Assembly (NCBI RefSeq): GCF_036370855.1
Contig: NC_088101.1
Coordinates: forward strand, 6,145,501 to 6,209,500
Length of the DNA: 64,000 bases
Reading direction: 5' to 3'
Source: Dromaius novaehollandiae
Taxonomy: Eukaryota > Chordata > Aves > Casuariiformes > Dromaiidae
The notes under the pieces were generated by a model. The model was not told the DNA's origin, made no database searches, and saw only the letters and a program-made list of their open reading frames with translations. The position numbers and the translations under genes were made by a program. Shown here piece after piece: positions 13,419 through 24,800 of this stretch. Positions within the stretch are counted from its first letter, which is position 1; each line of letters starts with the position of its first letter.

Positions 13419-13518
13419 GAAGGGACACAGCCAGGGTGGGAAGGCGGGCGGGCGGAAGGGACACAGCCAGGGTGGGAAGGCGGGCGGGCGGAAGGGACAC
13501 AGCCAGGGTGGGCGGGTG
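13419..13518. repeat. 36-bp minisatellite, about three copies
   Basis: A 36-bp unit containing AGGGACACAGCCAGGGTGGG followed by AAGGCGGGCGGGCGG repeats with starts at 13,421, 13,457 and 13,493. The copies are nearly identical, so the array is young or homogenised. It runs directly into a G-rich tract. Confidence 0.9.
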
Positions 13519-13672
13519 CAAGGGGCAGAAGGGCGGAGGGGGCGCAGGGGCAGAAGGCGGAGGGGCGGCGGGGGCCGGAGGGGGGGGGGGCGGGGGGCAG
13601 AGGGCGGGGGGGCCGGAGGGGGCAGGGGGTCGGGGGCTGGAGGGGGCAGGGGGGGCGGAGGGGCCAAAGGCC
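13519..13672 (+). repeat. G-rich low-complexity tract with G-quadruplex potential
   Basis: Almost purely G with a few A and C, including many runs of four or more G (the longest about 12 near 13,579) separated by one to five bases. This is the pattern expected of a strong G-quadruplex-forming sequence on the plus strand. Low complexity makes every open frame across it meaningless. Confidence 0.8.
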
Positions 13673-13739
13673 CAAAACAGCCCCCTGAACCTGTTCTCCA
13701 GCACCAAAGCCCAGGACTAAGCCCCCTTTCTGAGCTCTG

Positions 13740-13900
13740 AGACCAGTCCCAGCAGCCTGGGCTTGAGCCCCAGACTCACAGGATGAGCCTCCATTTTGCA
13801 GCCCCCAAACGAGCCCCTGGAGCCTGTCTGTGAGCACCAGAAATGCAGGACTTAGCCTCCATCCCCAAGCACTGCGTTTCTGGTGCTCCCAGACAGGCTC
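13740..13900 (+). repeat. degenerate repeat shared with other MROH 3' flanks
   Basis: The motif 'ATGCAGGACTTAGCCTCCAT' and variants (CCAGACTCACAGGATGAGCC, GCCCCCAAACGAGCC) recur here. The same motif family fills 36.9-37.7 kb and 56.82-57.1 kb, each time beyond the 3' end of an MROH copy. This supports an old shared duplication of the 3' flank. Confidence 0.55.
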
Positions 13901-15002
13901 CAGGTGCTCATTCGGGGGCTCTGAAGTGGAGACTGAGCCCCCCAAACTGCCCCTTCACCCTCCCCTCCCTGCACCTCCCAGCCCTACACCACCCCCATTT
14001 CCAGCCCCACAGCAGTGCCCTGAGCCCCTTTCGCAGCCCCCAGGCACCAGCCCTCCCCTCCCGGCACCAGCGGGTGTTAGCCAGGCCCCTGGGCCGGGGG
14101 GACCCTCCACTCCCTGCAGGCAGGGCCCAGCCCCGCAGCACTGGGCAGCCCAGGCCGGGCAGGCGCTGGGCTCCGGCCCCTCGGCCTTTACTGCACCGCG
14201 CCGGCCCCCACCAGCCCCGCAGCCCAAACCTGGCCGAGCGCGGCTGCTCTGTGCCTCCACAGGGCCCGGGCCGCGCCAGCAGCGGCACCAACAGGTAGGC
14301 ACCAGGCCGGGCCTGCAGCTGCCTCCTGCCCCGCGCCCACCCCAGAGCCGCGTCGCCCAGGCAGGCAGAGCCCCCCGCCCCGCCCGCCCCGCACACGGCC
14401 CAGACCCTGCCCGGCCCAGAACCCCCGGCCTGGGCAGCCCCGGCCAGGCCGCCCGGCCCCAGGCTCCAGGCTGCGGCAAGCGGGAGTCCCGCACCGGGGA
14501 GGGGGCTGCCCGGGGGTCCCGGACACCGAGCGCCACCACCACCCACCGCCACTGCCCGCCCACGGGTCTGGGGGCCAGAGCAGCTGCGCAGGTGCCAGGA
14601 AGGGGCCACCTGGGACTGCCCTGCCCATGTCCCCGCCCACAGCTCCACCCCACACTGAATCTGGCCCTGCCCACTGCTCTGGCCCCGCCCCTCCCTTGGC
14701 TCCACCCCACCTCGCTCCACCCTGCCCCTGGCACTGGCCCCACCCACCTCCCAGTTCTGCTCCGCCCCTGGCCTGGCCCTGCCCCACCTCACCTGCAGCC
14801 TTGCCCCGCCCCTGGTTCCGGCCCCGCCCTGGCCTTCAGCCCCGCCCCACCCCAGCTCTGGCCACGCCCCCTTCAGCCCCAGGACAGCAGCCCCGGCCAG
14901 AGCCCTGGGGACCCAGCGGCAAACGGGGGCGATGGGGGGCAAAGCGACTCCCAGGCCCCGGCACAGAAACACCCCCGCTGCTGCGGCAGGTTCCCGGCGA
15001 GG
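13901..15002. other. GC-rich DNA with GC-box-like repeats downstream of MROH copy C
   Basis: Strongly C-rich on the plus strand. About 14,620-14,880 is a degenerate array of CCCCGCCCCTGGC-like units resembling GC boxes. About 14,130-14,560 has high CpG density. Long open frames occur on both strands because stop codons are rare in such sequence. I see no gene. Confidence 0.5.
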
Positions 15003-15008
15003 TTTATT
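15003..15008 (-). terminator. polyadenylation signal AATAAA of MROH copy C
   Basis: TTTATT on the plus strand is AATAAA on the minus strand. It starts immediately after the TGA stop of the terminal MROH exon (15,009-15,011), so the signal follows the stop with no spacer. The same stop/AATAAA arrangement is seen in copies A and B. Confidence 0.75.
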
Positions 15009-15910
15009 TCAGCGCCGCCGCGGGGGCTGCTCGAGGCCGGTGTCCCGGAGGAGCCGAGCGGCCGCCTGCTGCACCCGCGGGTCCTTGTCTCTCCGCAGCA
15101 CCCGCAGAGCTGCAACGGCACCGGCCACGGCGTCAGGGCCGCACCCGGCACCAGCCCAGCCTGCCCGGCAGGGCGACGCCGCTCCACGGCCGCCACTATC
15201 TCAGCGACCGCTGCAGTGCCGGGGCCCAAACTCCCCCAAACCCCTGGGCCTGGGGCCCCGTCACCTACCTGCCGAGAGCAGCATCGCTTCCTCCCCTGTC
15301 AGCCACTCGGTGCCCGCGTGCACAGGGCGACACACCGACATCAGGGCGACACACCGACATCAGGGCGCCCCCGCAGCCCCCCGGCCTGGGCAGACGGGGA
15401 CAGCAGCAGTGCAGGGGAAGCAGCCGCAGAGATCGCCCGCTCCAGCTCACCGGTGACGTCGAGGGCCGCAGCCTGCAGGTCCCCGCAGCTCCCCAGGAAG
15501 CAGCGCCTGGCAGCGACGTACAGAGTCTGCTGGTGCTCGGGGCTCTCCTGGGCCTGGGGGACGCGGGACACGCTGTCCTTCGCCGCCGCAAAACACCCCC
15601 TGCCGCCCCGCGGCAAGCAGGTCGCGCGGACTGAGGGGCATGGAGGAGATGAAGCGGGGCCGGGAGGCATGGCCAGGCCCAGCGCCAGCCCCGCAGCAGT
15701 GCCCTGCCGCCCTCAGCGTGTCGCCCGCTCCCTCTTTTGGGGCTGGCAAGGGCCCCATGGCCCCTGCAGTGCACAGCTCCTCCTCAGCTGGCTGCACAGG
15801 TCGTCCTGGAGCTTGGCCACGCTCAGCCTGGTGTTGATAGCAATACCCTCCTGCGGGACCCTCCTCAGACCCAAAAACAGAGCACGCAGCCTCTGAGTGC
15901 CCTGGCACAC
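15009..15910 (-). pseudogene. MROH family 3'-terminal fragment (copy C)
   Basis: Four exons correspond to exons 38-41 of MROH copy A. 15,785-15,910 is 42 codons and contains SVAKLQDDLCSQL, parallel to SAAELQDEICRHL in A. 15,451-15,553 is 103 bp, the same length and phase as A, and begins AQESPEHQQ. 15,269-15,295 is a possible 27-bp exon encoding EEAMLLSA. 15,009-15,109 encodes LRVLRRDKDPRVQQAAARLL and ends in TGA. Exons 39 and 41 have intact splice borders and phases. The exon at 15,785-15,910 has no GT donor where A has GTGAGC, and no upstream MROH exon is found before the 169-bp tandem array. I therefore read it as an orphan, non-functional 3' remnant, more diverged than A and B. A shared 3' flank repeat supports common origin. 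Confidence 0.78.
15327..15366. repeat. 19-bp direct repeat, two copies
   Basis: The unit CGACACACCGACATCAGGG occurs twice in a row between the exons at 15,269-15,295 and 15,451-15,553 of the MROH fragment. It shifts all frames through that intron. Confidence 0.9.
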
Positions 15911-16173
15911 CTGACAAGGAGAGTTGAGCCCTGTCACTGCTGTCCCAGCACAGCTGGGCCCTTCCCAGGGAGCTCGTCATGCCGCAGGCTGCCAGTCCCG
16001 GCCCTCAGCCCGGAGAAGGGGTCGCGCTGCACGCAGTATCCCGGCGGGAGGGAGGGATGATACCGTAGGACGGAGCCTTCCCCAGCCTTGTCCGCGGCAC
16101 CCTGCAAACAGCACTGCTGTGGATCGGAGGCGTCTGTGAGGCTGCTGCAAAAGCCCATCCCCAAAACTTAACA

Positions 16174-17045
16174 CCAGGCCTACTCACAGCTTACCACTAA
16201 GAGGGCCACCCTCGTAAAACAGCTCCCAAACCAACCAGGGCTCACATGCACAAGCTCTGGGTAGGAAAACATTACTATTCCATGCCTAGGGCAGTCCCAC
16301 AACAAGTGTCCTGCTCAGCTCCCTCGCCTCCTGTATCTTATGCCAGGCCTACTCATGGCTTACTACCAGGAGTGCCATCCTGTTAAAATGTCTCCCACAC
16401 CAACCAGGGCTCACATGCACAAGCTCTGGGTAGGAAAACATTACTATTCCATGCCTAGGGCAGTCCCACAACAAGTGTCCTGCTCAGCTCCCTCGCCTCC
16501 TGTATCTTATGCCAGGCCTACTCATGGCTTACTACCAGGAGTGCCATCCTGTTAAAATGTCTCCCACACCAACCAGGGCTCACACGCACGAGCTCTGGGC
16601 ACCTCAAGTTTGCCTCGGCATGACGAGGGCAGCCCTACAACAAGCGTCCTGCTCAGCTTCCTCCCCTCCCAAAACTTACACCAGGCCTACTCACAGCTTA
16701 CTGCTAGGAGGGACAGCCTGCTGAAGTGACTCCCCCACCAACCAGGCCTCACAGGCAGGAGCTCTTGGCACGACAAGTTTGTCTTCACATGCCTAGGGCA
16801 GCACCACAACTAGTGCCCTGATCAGCTTCCTCCCCTCCCAAAACTTACACCAGGTCTACTCACAGCTTAGTCCAAGGAGTGCCATCCTGCTACAATGGAT
16901 CCCCCACCAACCAGGGCCACACGCAAGAGCTCTGGGCATGACAAGATTGCCTCGGCATACCTAGGGCAGCCCCTCCACAAGTACTGCACTCGGCTTCCTC
17001 CCCTCCCAAAACTTACACCAGGCCTACTCACACCTTACCAGGATT
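16174..17045 (+). repeat. 169-bp tandem array, five units plus a partial one
   Basis: The anchor CCAGGCCTACTCA recurs at 16,174, 16,343, 16,512, 16,681, 16,850 (variant CCAGGTCTACTCA) and 17,018, giving a period of 169 bp (last step 168). Units 1-3 also share an insert containing AGGAAAACATTACTATTCC, while later units have GCACGACAAGTTTG-like sequence there, so there are two sub-types. Size and arrangement resemble a satellite monomer. The array begins within about 260 bp of the point where MROH copy C homology stops. Confidence 0.93.
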
Positions 17046-18700
17046 TAAAGCGAGTTGCCCAAAACCTCCATACAGCTTAAACTGGATGCTGCTTTTGGGA
17101 AAATTCCTTTTTCCTTGCATAAAGAGGCTGCATTTATTCCAGTACCTGATCCTGGGTGTTACCTACAGGAGCCCTCACCCTTTTCACTGTGCTTTCAATT
17201 TTTTCAACCTTTCAGCTTTTTCTACCTTTTTGCTGATAAGCCCCTAATGTAATCACAGTATAGGAAGATGACTCACTCTATGCATAGATCAAGAAGTGTT
17301 TATACTTGGTGCTAACAGTCAAGAAACCTTCTCCTTAAAAGCTGGACATCCACTGCAAATTAGATTCATGTGGCCCCAAATTATGTTTGGTAATCACAGC
17401 TGTACTAAATTGATTTTCCTTACTACCATCCACACCCATCTGTGTTTGCTTAAAGATTATCACTATCCCTGCAGCAAATTAGTGACCTATATGGAATTCA
17501 GTTGAGTTACACATAATTTGTAAATTGTAAAATGTATTTTTTACAAATTGTACATTTGTAAAAAAAAAAAAAAAAAAAAAAGCTTGTAAAAAAGGAAATA
17601 AAACAACCCCAGGAGGATTGGTGCCAACCCTGCTGGTGCAGCTGCTAACATAACTGTTCTCCAGCCAAAGTGCATTAGGCCAGCCAGTATGTCAGTGCAG
17701 TTTACCTAGGAAGGTTTGTGCACACAGACCATGGGGTGGGGAGTGATTACTTTTGGCTGTATTGATCTGAGGTGGGTTTGGTAATTCTGCTTTGCATCAA
17801 CTTCCACAAAAAGAACAAAGCCTTTCCAATAGCCATGGCTGATGGCTTTGGAGCAGCTCAGTCTCAGGGGAGAAATCCAGCAATACCTGACCAAACTAAA
17901 ATTGGAAGCACCGGCTCAGTGTTGCTGCCCACATCCCCCATTCAAAACACTCCAGGGCTGTGTCCAGTCCCACCCCTCCCGTGCCACCCCCCCATCCCCA
18001 TCCCACCCATGTCCATGCTGGGAGCTACCAGAAGACTGAAGATCCTCCCTGCTCGCCTCGAGGCACCCCTGGACTGCAGCGGGTCATCCGGCACAGCAGA
18101 GCAACTGCCCCATTGCTCAAAGGGGCCTTTCTGGGGGAACACATGGCTGCCTCCAGTTGCCCTTTTACAAAGCTGTCTGCCCTGGGGGGGCAGGGTTGAG
18201 CCCAGTAGATGGATTGAGCCCAGGCATTTGTGAGATACGAGTCTTCCCTTAAAGAAAAAAGCAAAAGAACCACAACAAAACTAACTGCTTGCTGGTTCAC
18301 ACAACCTCAGTCCAGGAGGCCTGATGCAAATCAGACAAGGCAGTAAGTCTGAACTCTTCCCAAGCTTGTTCAATAGGAGAAAGGGAAGGTGCTTCTTTAG
18401 GAAACACGTGTTTTGAAACATGCGAAGCCTGGGAAGCAGAAGGAAAAGCAATGCTGCATGACAGGCACTGTCTGACCATGGGGACTCAGGGGGACAAAGC
18501 CTTTGTGTGGGACCTTTCACAGTAGGAAAGACAGGGGAAGAAGACTCAAGTGTCTTTGACAAGGAGGATTTTCCAAGTCCTATATGGGACAGTTATAGTC
18601 TAGTATTCCTCACTATCATTTGTAAGGGAGTGAAACGTGCCTTTGCTTTAACAAGAGAGGAAGAGCTAGACTTTCTGTTTGCTCTGCAGCTCCGCAGGGG
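17046..18700. other. no gene recognised; A-run and hairpin near 17.5 kb
   Basis: About 17,512-17,600 contains inverted TGTAAA/TTTACA words (ACAAATTGTACATTTGT) followed by a run of more than 20 A. This may be the tail of a degraded retroelement, but no body is recognisable. The rest shows no supported coding exon. Confidence 0.4.
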
Positions 18701-18704
18701 ATGG

Positions 18705-18820
18705 GCTGAGCCCATCCCTGCAGAGCACAGTGCTGGGAGCAGGTCGTGGAGCTGAGGAAGAGGCTGAGCCCATCCCTGCAGAGCACAGTGCTGGGAGCAG
18801 GTCGTGGAGCTGAGGAAGAG
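18705..18820. repeat. 58-bp direct repeat, two copies
   Basis: A 58-bp unit beginning GCTGAGCCCATCCCTGCAGA and ending near GAGCTGAGGAAGAG occurs at 18,705 and again at 18,763 with almost no differences, which indicates a recent local duplication. Confidence 0.9.
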
Positions 18821-21800
18821 ATTGGAGGCCGGTCTCATCCCTGCTGCTGCCTGGGCCGTCCGTGACGCTGCTCTCGCCTGGCTGCCCTGGTCCTTGCTCT
18901 GCGACGTGGCCGTGGAGGTGAGGAGTTCCCTGGCACAGGACTTCTCTCTCTCCCAAGGTGTTACAGCGCCCGGCACAAAGGGGCCCTGGATTTAACTAAC
19001 AGCCTCTTCAAGCAAAGGGAGGAAATGTTAATCCATTCTTCTTTGTTACTTTCCACCTGGCTTTTTAAGGTGCTTTTCCAAAGCAATAGGTTTTAAAGGG
19101 AGAAGAAAAGCCAGGGCAGCGAGCCCTTTTCAGGAGTAAAACGTTTCAACTGTTTGTCCTTTCTAGTGAGCGGGTGTTAAGGGTTCTCTCTTCTGAGGTG
19201 CCTCACTCGCATCAGTACATGACCTTGTAGTGTTTTGCACTGAAGGTTGAGCTGCAATTGCGTAGTGGCCCCTGAAACTACCATCGCTTACCTTCTCAAA
19301 AGCAGGATGGGGGGAGAAGAAGTAATGAAAAACAGTGGAGCAACTTGAAAATGCTTGAAATAAGAAAGTGACACAGCAAACTACCTGCCTTACTCTGGAC
19401 ACAACTTACCAAGAAAGCTAAGCAAGCAAATGAAGAGGGAATCGCTCAGAGTCTGACTCTCAATTGCCTTCAGCTCCCTTTGCACCACTGTGGAGATGTG
19501 ACGCTCCCTCCCCAAGCACAAAGGGGTTCAGACTCATCGGGGGGTGCTATGAACAGGGGCCATGTCAAAGTGAGAATAAACCCTTGTGCTCAGTCTGGGC
19601 AGCTGATGGCTAGGGCTTGACTAGTTTCCTACCAATGGGAGTGGAAAGATACCTGCTGAGTTTGAAGGAAACCCAACTTGGCTTTTGTGGCTCATCTTCT
19701 CAGAGAAGGAAAATAATTCCTGATGGTGTTTCTGCAGTCTCTTGTAGCTGAACTGAAGAGCGGCTCAAAGGAGAAGCTCTTGATTCAGAGCCCCAACCTT
19801 CTTTGTACCATCTTGTCTGATCTGCTTTACATGGGAGAAGCTACTTTGTGATGTAGCAATACTCTGAGTTCATCAGGTTGTACCTCGAGACAGTTTCTCT
19901 TGTGTTCTCTTTTCTGTTCATCTTTCCCTTTCTCGAGCTGCTTTCTTTTCATGTTCTTATCAAATTTTTAGCAGACAGATGTGCACAGCAGTATGAAGAG
20001 GGCTGCCTCGCAGAAAATGAGTTCCAGAACTGCCGTTCATCTTAGTCACTATTTATTTTATTTTTATACCCTCTTATTTGATTTAGAGAAGGAAAATGCA
20101 TAAAGCATGTTTGAACATCTTACACTTGCTTGGAGAACCCTTCCCTCAGCCAACAATGTCAATGGTGAGGACCAGGACTAGGATGTCGGAGGTGAGCCAC
20201 TCAGTGGGCGAAACATGACCCGTTGCCCATGCAGTGAATTAGGAGCGGGAAGTCATGCCAGCTCTTCTCGCAGTGACTGTTGCATTTTTAAGTGCTTATT
20301 GATGTTTCTCCTGTTAATGGCAGCAGGATTTTCAGGAGCACAAAGAAGAGCCTGCTCTCCAGCAGGCCACTGGAGTGCTCTGTGACCTTGCCTTCTTAAG
20401 GGTCCTATTTTGCCCGCGAGCAGCTGAGGTTGCTGTTTCCTTCAGAGGGAGCTCAGCCCGGGAGTCAAGGTGCAATTCAGTTGTGAGCTGCCTCGTAAAT
20501 GTGTCTGGGGAGAACTCCCATCCTGTCCCAGGCAGCCTTTGTGGCAGTGGAGGGGGAGGATACGTTCCCTTTGCACAAGTGCCACAAAATGTCTTCACCC
20601 ACCTGCGAGGCAGCTTAAAGAGGGCACGAGGTGATGGTGGATTATGGTATTTGGCCTGTTCAGAAGGTGTGCGAGTATTGGCGGCGGCGGTGGTGGTGCA
20701 GTCTGGCTGGTCCTTGTGGGCTTAGCATCTGCCCTCGATCTACTGCCTTGTCTTCTGCTGCTTTTCCTGATTGCTGCCTGGGTCCTTGAGCTCTGTGCAA
20801 GAGAGAAATGGGGCAGCTTCTTGCAGTGAGTGCTGGGACACTTCGTCCGTGGCCTGGTAAGCTCCTACAGAGGCACCTGCTCACCCAGAGGGGCCTCCCC
20901 TTTGTCTCTGCCTTCTTCACGCCACTCTGCAAGCGCTTGTGGACTCCGCAGCCAGAGTTCCTGGCACTGCAGTCTGAAGGCTACCCGCACATCACCTTGG
21001 TGCAGTAAAATTGCTTTTGTTTTTTGTCCCTGGCAAGCGAATGACCAGGGATGACTGTTCAGTGCTGTTCAAACTCTGTGAGGTTTCCTCTTGCCAGGTT
21101 CATGCAGTCTGCTCCTGCGCAAGCTGGAGGATCCTTTCTTCCTGGGGGCAGGAGGGAGCCCTGGGTAGGTGGTTCTCAGGCTTGTTCTTTGGCCTGTGTC
21201 AAACGAGCCCTTCTTATAGGCAAGTATATATTCAGGTACCCTGGCATAAAGTGTGTAGTATCTTTCTTTTTCTATGCCAGTGCATTGTGGGTTGGACTGG
21301 CTTGGTGATGTTTGGTGGCAGATGGCACGTTTCTCCTGGAGGTCTCTGACTCCCCTCCAGGCCAGGAGGTTGTTGCTCTCAGGTAGCTGACAGTGTGTGC
21401 AGAAGAGTCTCAGTGTGAGGAGGGATGCTGCACAGGAACCTAGAGAAGTAGGCAAAAGACGCTAGTAGCCAAAGAGAACCATCCCCGGAGCTCCGTGCTT
21501 GGGGGACAGCAGAGGTGTGGGTCAGTTTGCCACCAGCGCTGTGGCGGGGAAACTCTCCAGCCCTCCATGCTGGGCTGGGCTGCTCTTGGCAGCGTTGTGT
21601 CCTGGGGACAGGAACCAGGGCAGTGGCTGCAGGGCTGTTGCCAGTGGTATGCCTGCTCTGTCTGTGGTCTTCAAGCAAGCAGGGGAAGGAAGAGGGAAGC
21701 TGGAGGATGTCAATAAATTAGGAACATGCATTACCACTTACCTGAAAACACGGCCTCTTCAGTGTTTGTATCTCTTCATTTTTCTTTCTTGGTACCCCTA

Positions 21801-24800
21801 ATGCATGCCAAGGCCCCTGTCATTACTGGGAAGGGTGAGTGCCCAAAGTGTGCAAGACTCTCGGCCTTGTGTGTGTAGAAAGCCTGAGCTTTACTGGAAG
21901 CGTTTGCCTGAGAAGGTGCTGCTGAGCTTTCAAGCTTGAACTGGAGAGTCCGGCTCCTGGTTTGTCTCCTTTGTGACCGGGCTGGCTGGACTTGGAGCAG
22001 GTGACGGTGCTGTGAGCCTTCAGGGACACAATGGCAAAATACTGATGGCCTTCAGGGAGGCCAGAAATTCTCCCTGGGCCTTTGTTGACCCGACCGTTGT
22101 CCCTTTCAGTAGAGCTCTGTGCCTGCTTCCAGCTGGGTCTCCTTACTTGCCCAGGGCGCAAGAAGGCCTGGCAGGTTTTAAGGGTCCTGCGAGTCATGTG
22201 AATCATGAGCGCACAGTCCTTGGCAGGGTAGGGCGTGTTTTGTGAAATAGCTCAGTACTACCGGGGTCTGCTCTGCAGTTTTGCCCTGAATTAACAAGCT
22301 AGTAATGGCAAAATGGTTTAATATTTGTCTCTCCTCTGCGTAGAAAAATGTCATGTGCCTAGGCTCTCCTGTTTTTAAAACCCACACGTTTTGCTGTGAC
22401 ACCCGCACCGTTTCCCCTCCAGTGCACGCAGCCCATGAGTAATTTTCTTGGAACTGCAGACAACCACTGCTTCTCACTGGCTAGGTGATGCCCATGCAAG
22501 CTGTATTTTGCTCTGTAACACTCCTTGGCCTTGTGAGGGACTCTGGGGGGCAAAAGGAAATGGCTGAGCAATTAGCTTTCTGGCAGCGCTTTTGTTGCTG
22601 CCTCCTGTCCCCCAGCAGGTTTTCTCAGGGATTTGTTGCCACAGGTGGGAAAGCAGCCTGCAGTGCCTGCTGGGGACCTGGGCCTGGGGGCTTTATTTCC
22701 CTTGGTGCTCTGGAGTGACGTGCCCAGCCATGGACGGGGCATATGTGACTGCTGTGTGACGGATTGTGAGTGACGGCAGCTCATTGCTGGGCCTTCCAGC
22801 CCCACTGCGGGTCGTGGGAGCTTTTCTGTGCCGAGAGGGAACCGGGGAATTGCTGGAGGTGAGCGTCCTTGGTGGGTGGTTTGGGGGAAGCTGGGGCAGG
22901 CTGAGTGTGTCTGTTTCCATTCCTGGCGGCGATGAAGCCTCCCGGTGCTGCAGAGGGGCTGGGAAAGTCTGCCTGTGTGCTGCTGGCACCAATAAAGTGT
23001 GCGGCAGGTCGTTCTCCCTTGCGCATCGCAGCCCTGCCAAGGCAGGAACGTAACAGCACGGGTGTGGGGTGGGAGAGCTGTTCATCTGTTGCCATGTGCT
23101 GCTGACGTGGGTCGTAGCTGGGTTTGGTCTGGGATCCTTCACTCGTGGTACTGGTACGTGCCTGGAGGAGAGCGTGGATGCAGACGGTGGGGATAATTTT
23201 GCAGAGTTAGCATTTGGGTTTGATGTTTTGCAGTTGCCCAGAAAGGATCGTGTTCAGCGCAGAAGTGCCAGCGGGCCGTGCTTTCCCGTTGTGTTTGCCT
23301 CCCAACCATTTGCTCCTTTTTCAGCAGAGCTGGAGCAGCCATTTCTCCAACAGTTGCTGTTTGATCAGCTGGGGCCCAGCTGCTTGTGGAAAGCAGCAGA
23401 ACTGCTGCCAGGGGTTTGTAGGGGGCCGAGTAGGCTTGTGGTCAGAGCACTGGGACAGACTTGTGGCGGGAGAAAAGCGGTGTTACCAGCTGATCTCCAC
23501 AGGGCTGCTTCGGTTTATGCTGATGGGGCTGAGGCATCACGCTGTAGCTTGCTGTCACAGAAGGGGGTAGCTTGAGTCCTGCTTGATCATCTTGTTTCAT
23601 ATTCAGTGAAGAAGTGCCATCAGGCCTCGCCTGGCAGCTCGTGCCTGGAGTGGCAGCAGTACAGTGCATCTGCATCACTACGAGTGCTGCTTACATCCCC
23701 CCCAGGACACCCGGAGAAACTTCCTGCTGTCCAAAATCACTGTTTGGAGGACCTTGTTTGCCTTGGTGTCGTGTGCTGTTCAGGGTGCTTCCCGGTTGTG
23801 GGCGCAAGGTGGGGGTGCCACCCCGACCCCAGGCAGGGACAGATGCACAAATACAAGGCACACAAGGATCGTTAGAAGATCAAACAGCAGCTGTTGGAGA
23901 AATGGCTGCTCCAGCCAGTCTGTGTCCCTGCAGGGGTTCCCCCGTGTTATCCTCATCAAGGCGATAAGAAGATGGGAGAGTCCCCGGCACCGCTGAGCGT
24001 CGGTCCATGGCGAGGAACCCAGGGAGGGGGAACTAAGAAGTTTTTATGCAACAAGCGCATGCGCAATAAGCAGAATTACGTTATGCTCATGAAACGGTCA
24101 TGTGACATTATAGCCACTAAAGCATGCCAAGCTAGGGGTTGTAACAGATAAGATGTGCAGGACAGTTTATACTGTTTCTCTTTCCTCCTGGGACAGTCTG
24201 GCTAGTTCCCATCGCCTAGCTCCTCAACGCTCTTCCGCATTACTCCATACACCGGTGTTTGCATGCGTGGAGTTGTAGGGGAAGTTTTCCTGGGGTAGAA
24301 CCGGCCGGTGAGGTGAGGCGGGGAGCTGGCTTACATGGAAGGGGCAGTTTGAAAGATGATGCTTCTTGGCTGACAGACCTTCCAGTACAGAAGGCCAAGT
24401 CCAGCCGAGCAATCTCCAGGCAGCTCTGCTCTTTGGGCTCTGCCATAAAACCCTGGTCTAGTCTGCTGGAACAGCTTCTGATAACGCACGTAAGGATGAA
24501 TTTCTGCACTGACAGACTCCTCAGGAAACTTCACAAGACAAACATGGGGCTTCTGTAACAAAAGAAAAAAAGCTTTCTAATTCTGCGCTGCAGTTACACG
24601 TGTTAGCGATCACAAAAACAAGACACCCCTCAGAGACGGACAGACAGATAGGACCTGCTGTCTGAACATGACTTCCACCTGCTGTACTTAAATGAGACTC
24701 TCAGTTTAACGCGTGCATCAAGCATGCAATGCGATTAGCTTCCTGTAGACTCCTTTCTCAAGGAGTTGGGCTTGTAGCAGAGGGAGGATGCCAGCAAAAG

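Noticed and set aside
13830-15896. Open frame of 688 codons on the plus strand
   Set aside because: GC-rich sequence with few stops, antisense to the MROH copy C exons; proline/alanine-rich with no domain.
24020-24300. Stretch resembling a retroviral LTR with an NRF1-like palindrome
   Set aside because: No matching second copy, no terminal TG/CA pair or target duplication that I could establish.
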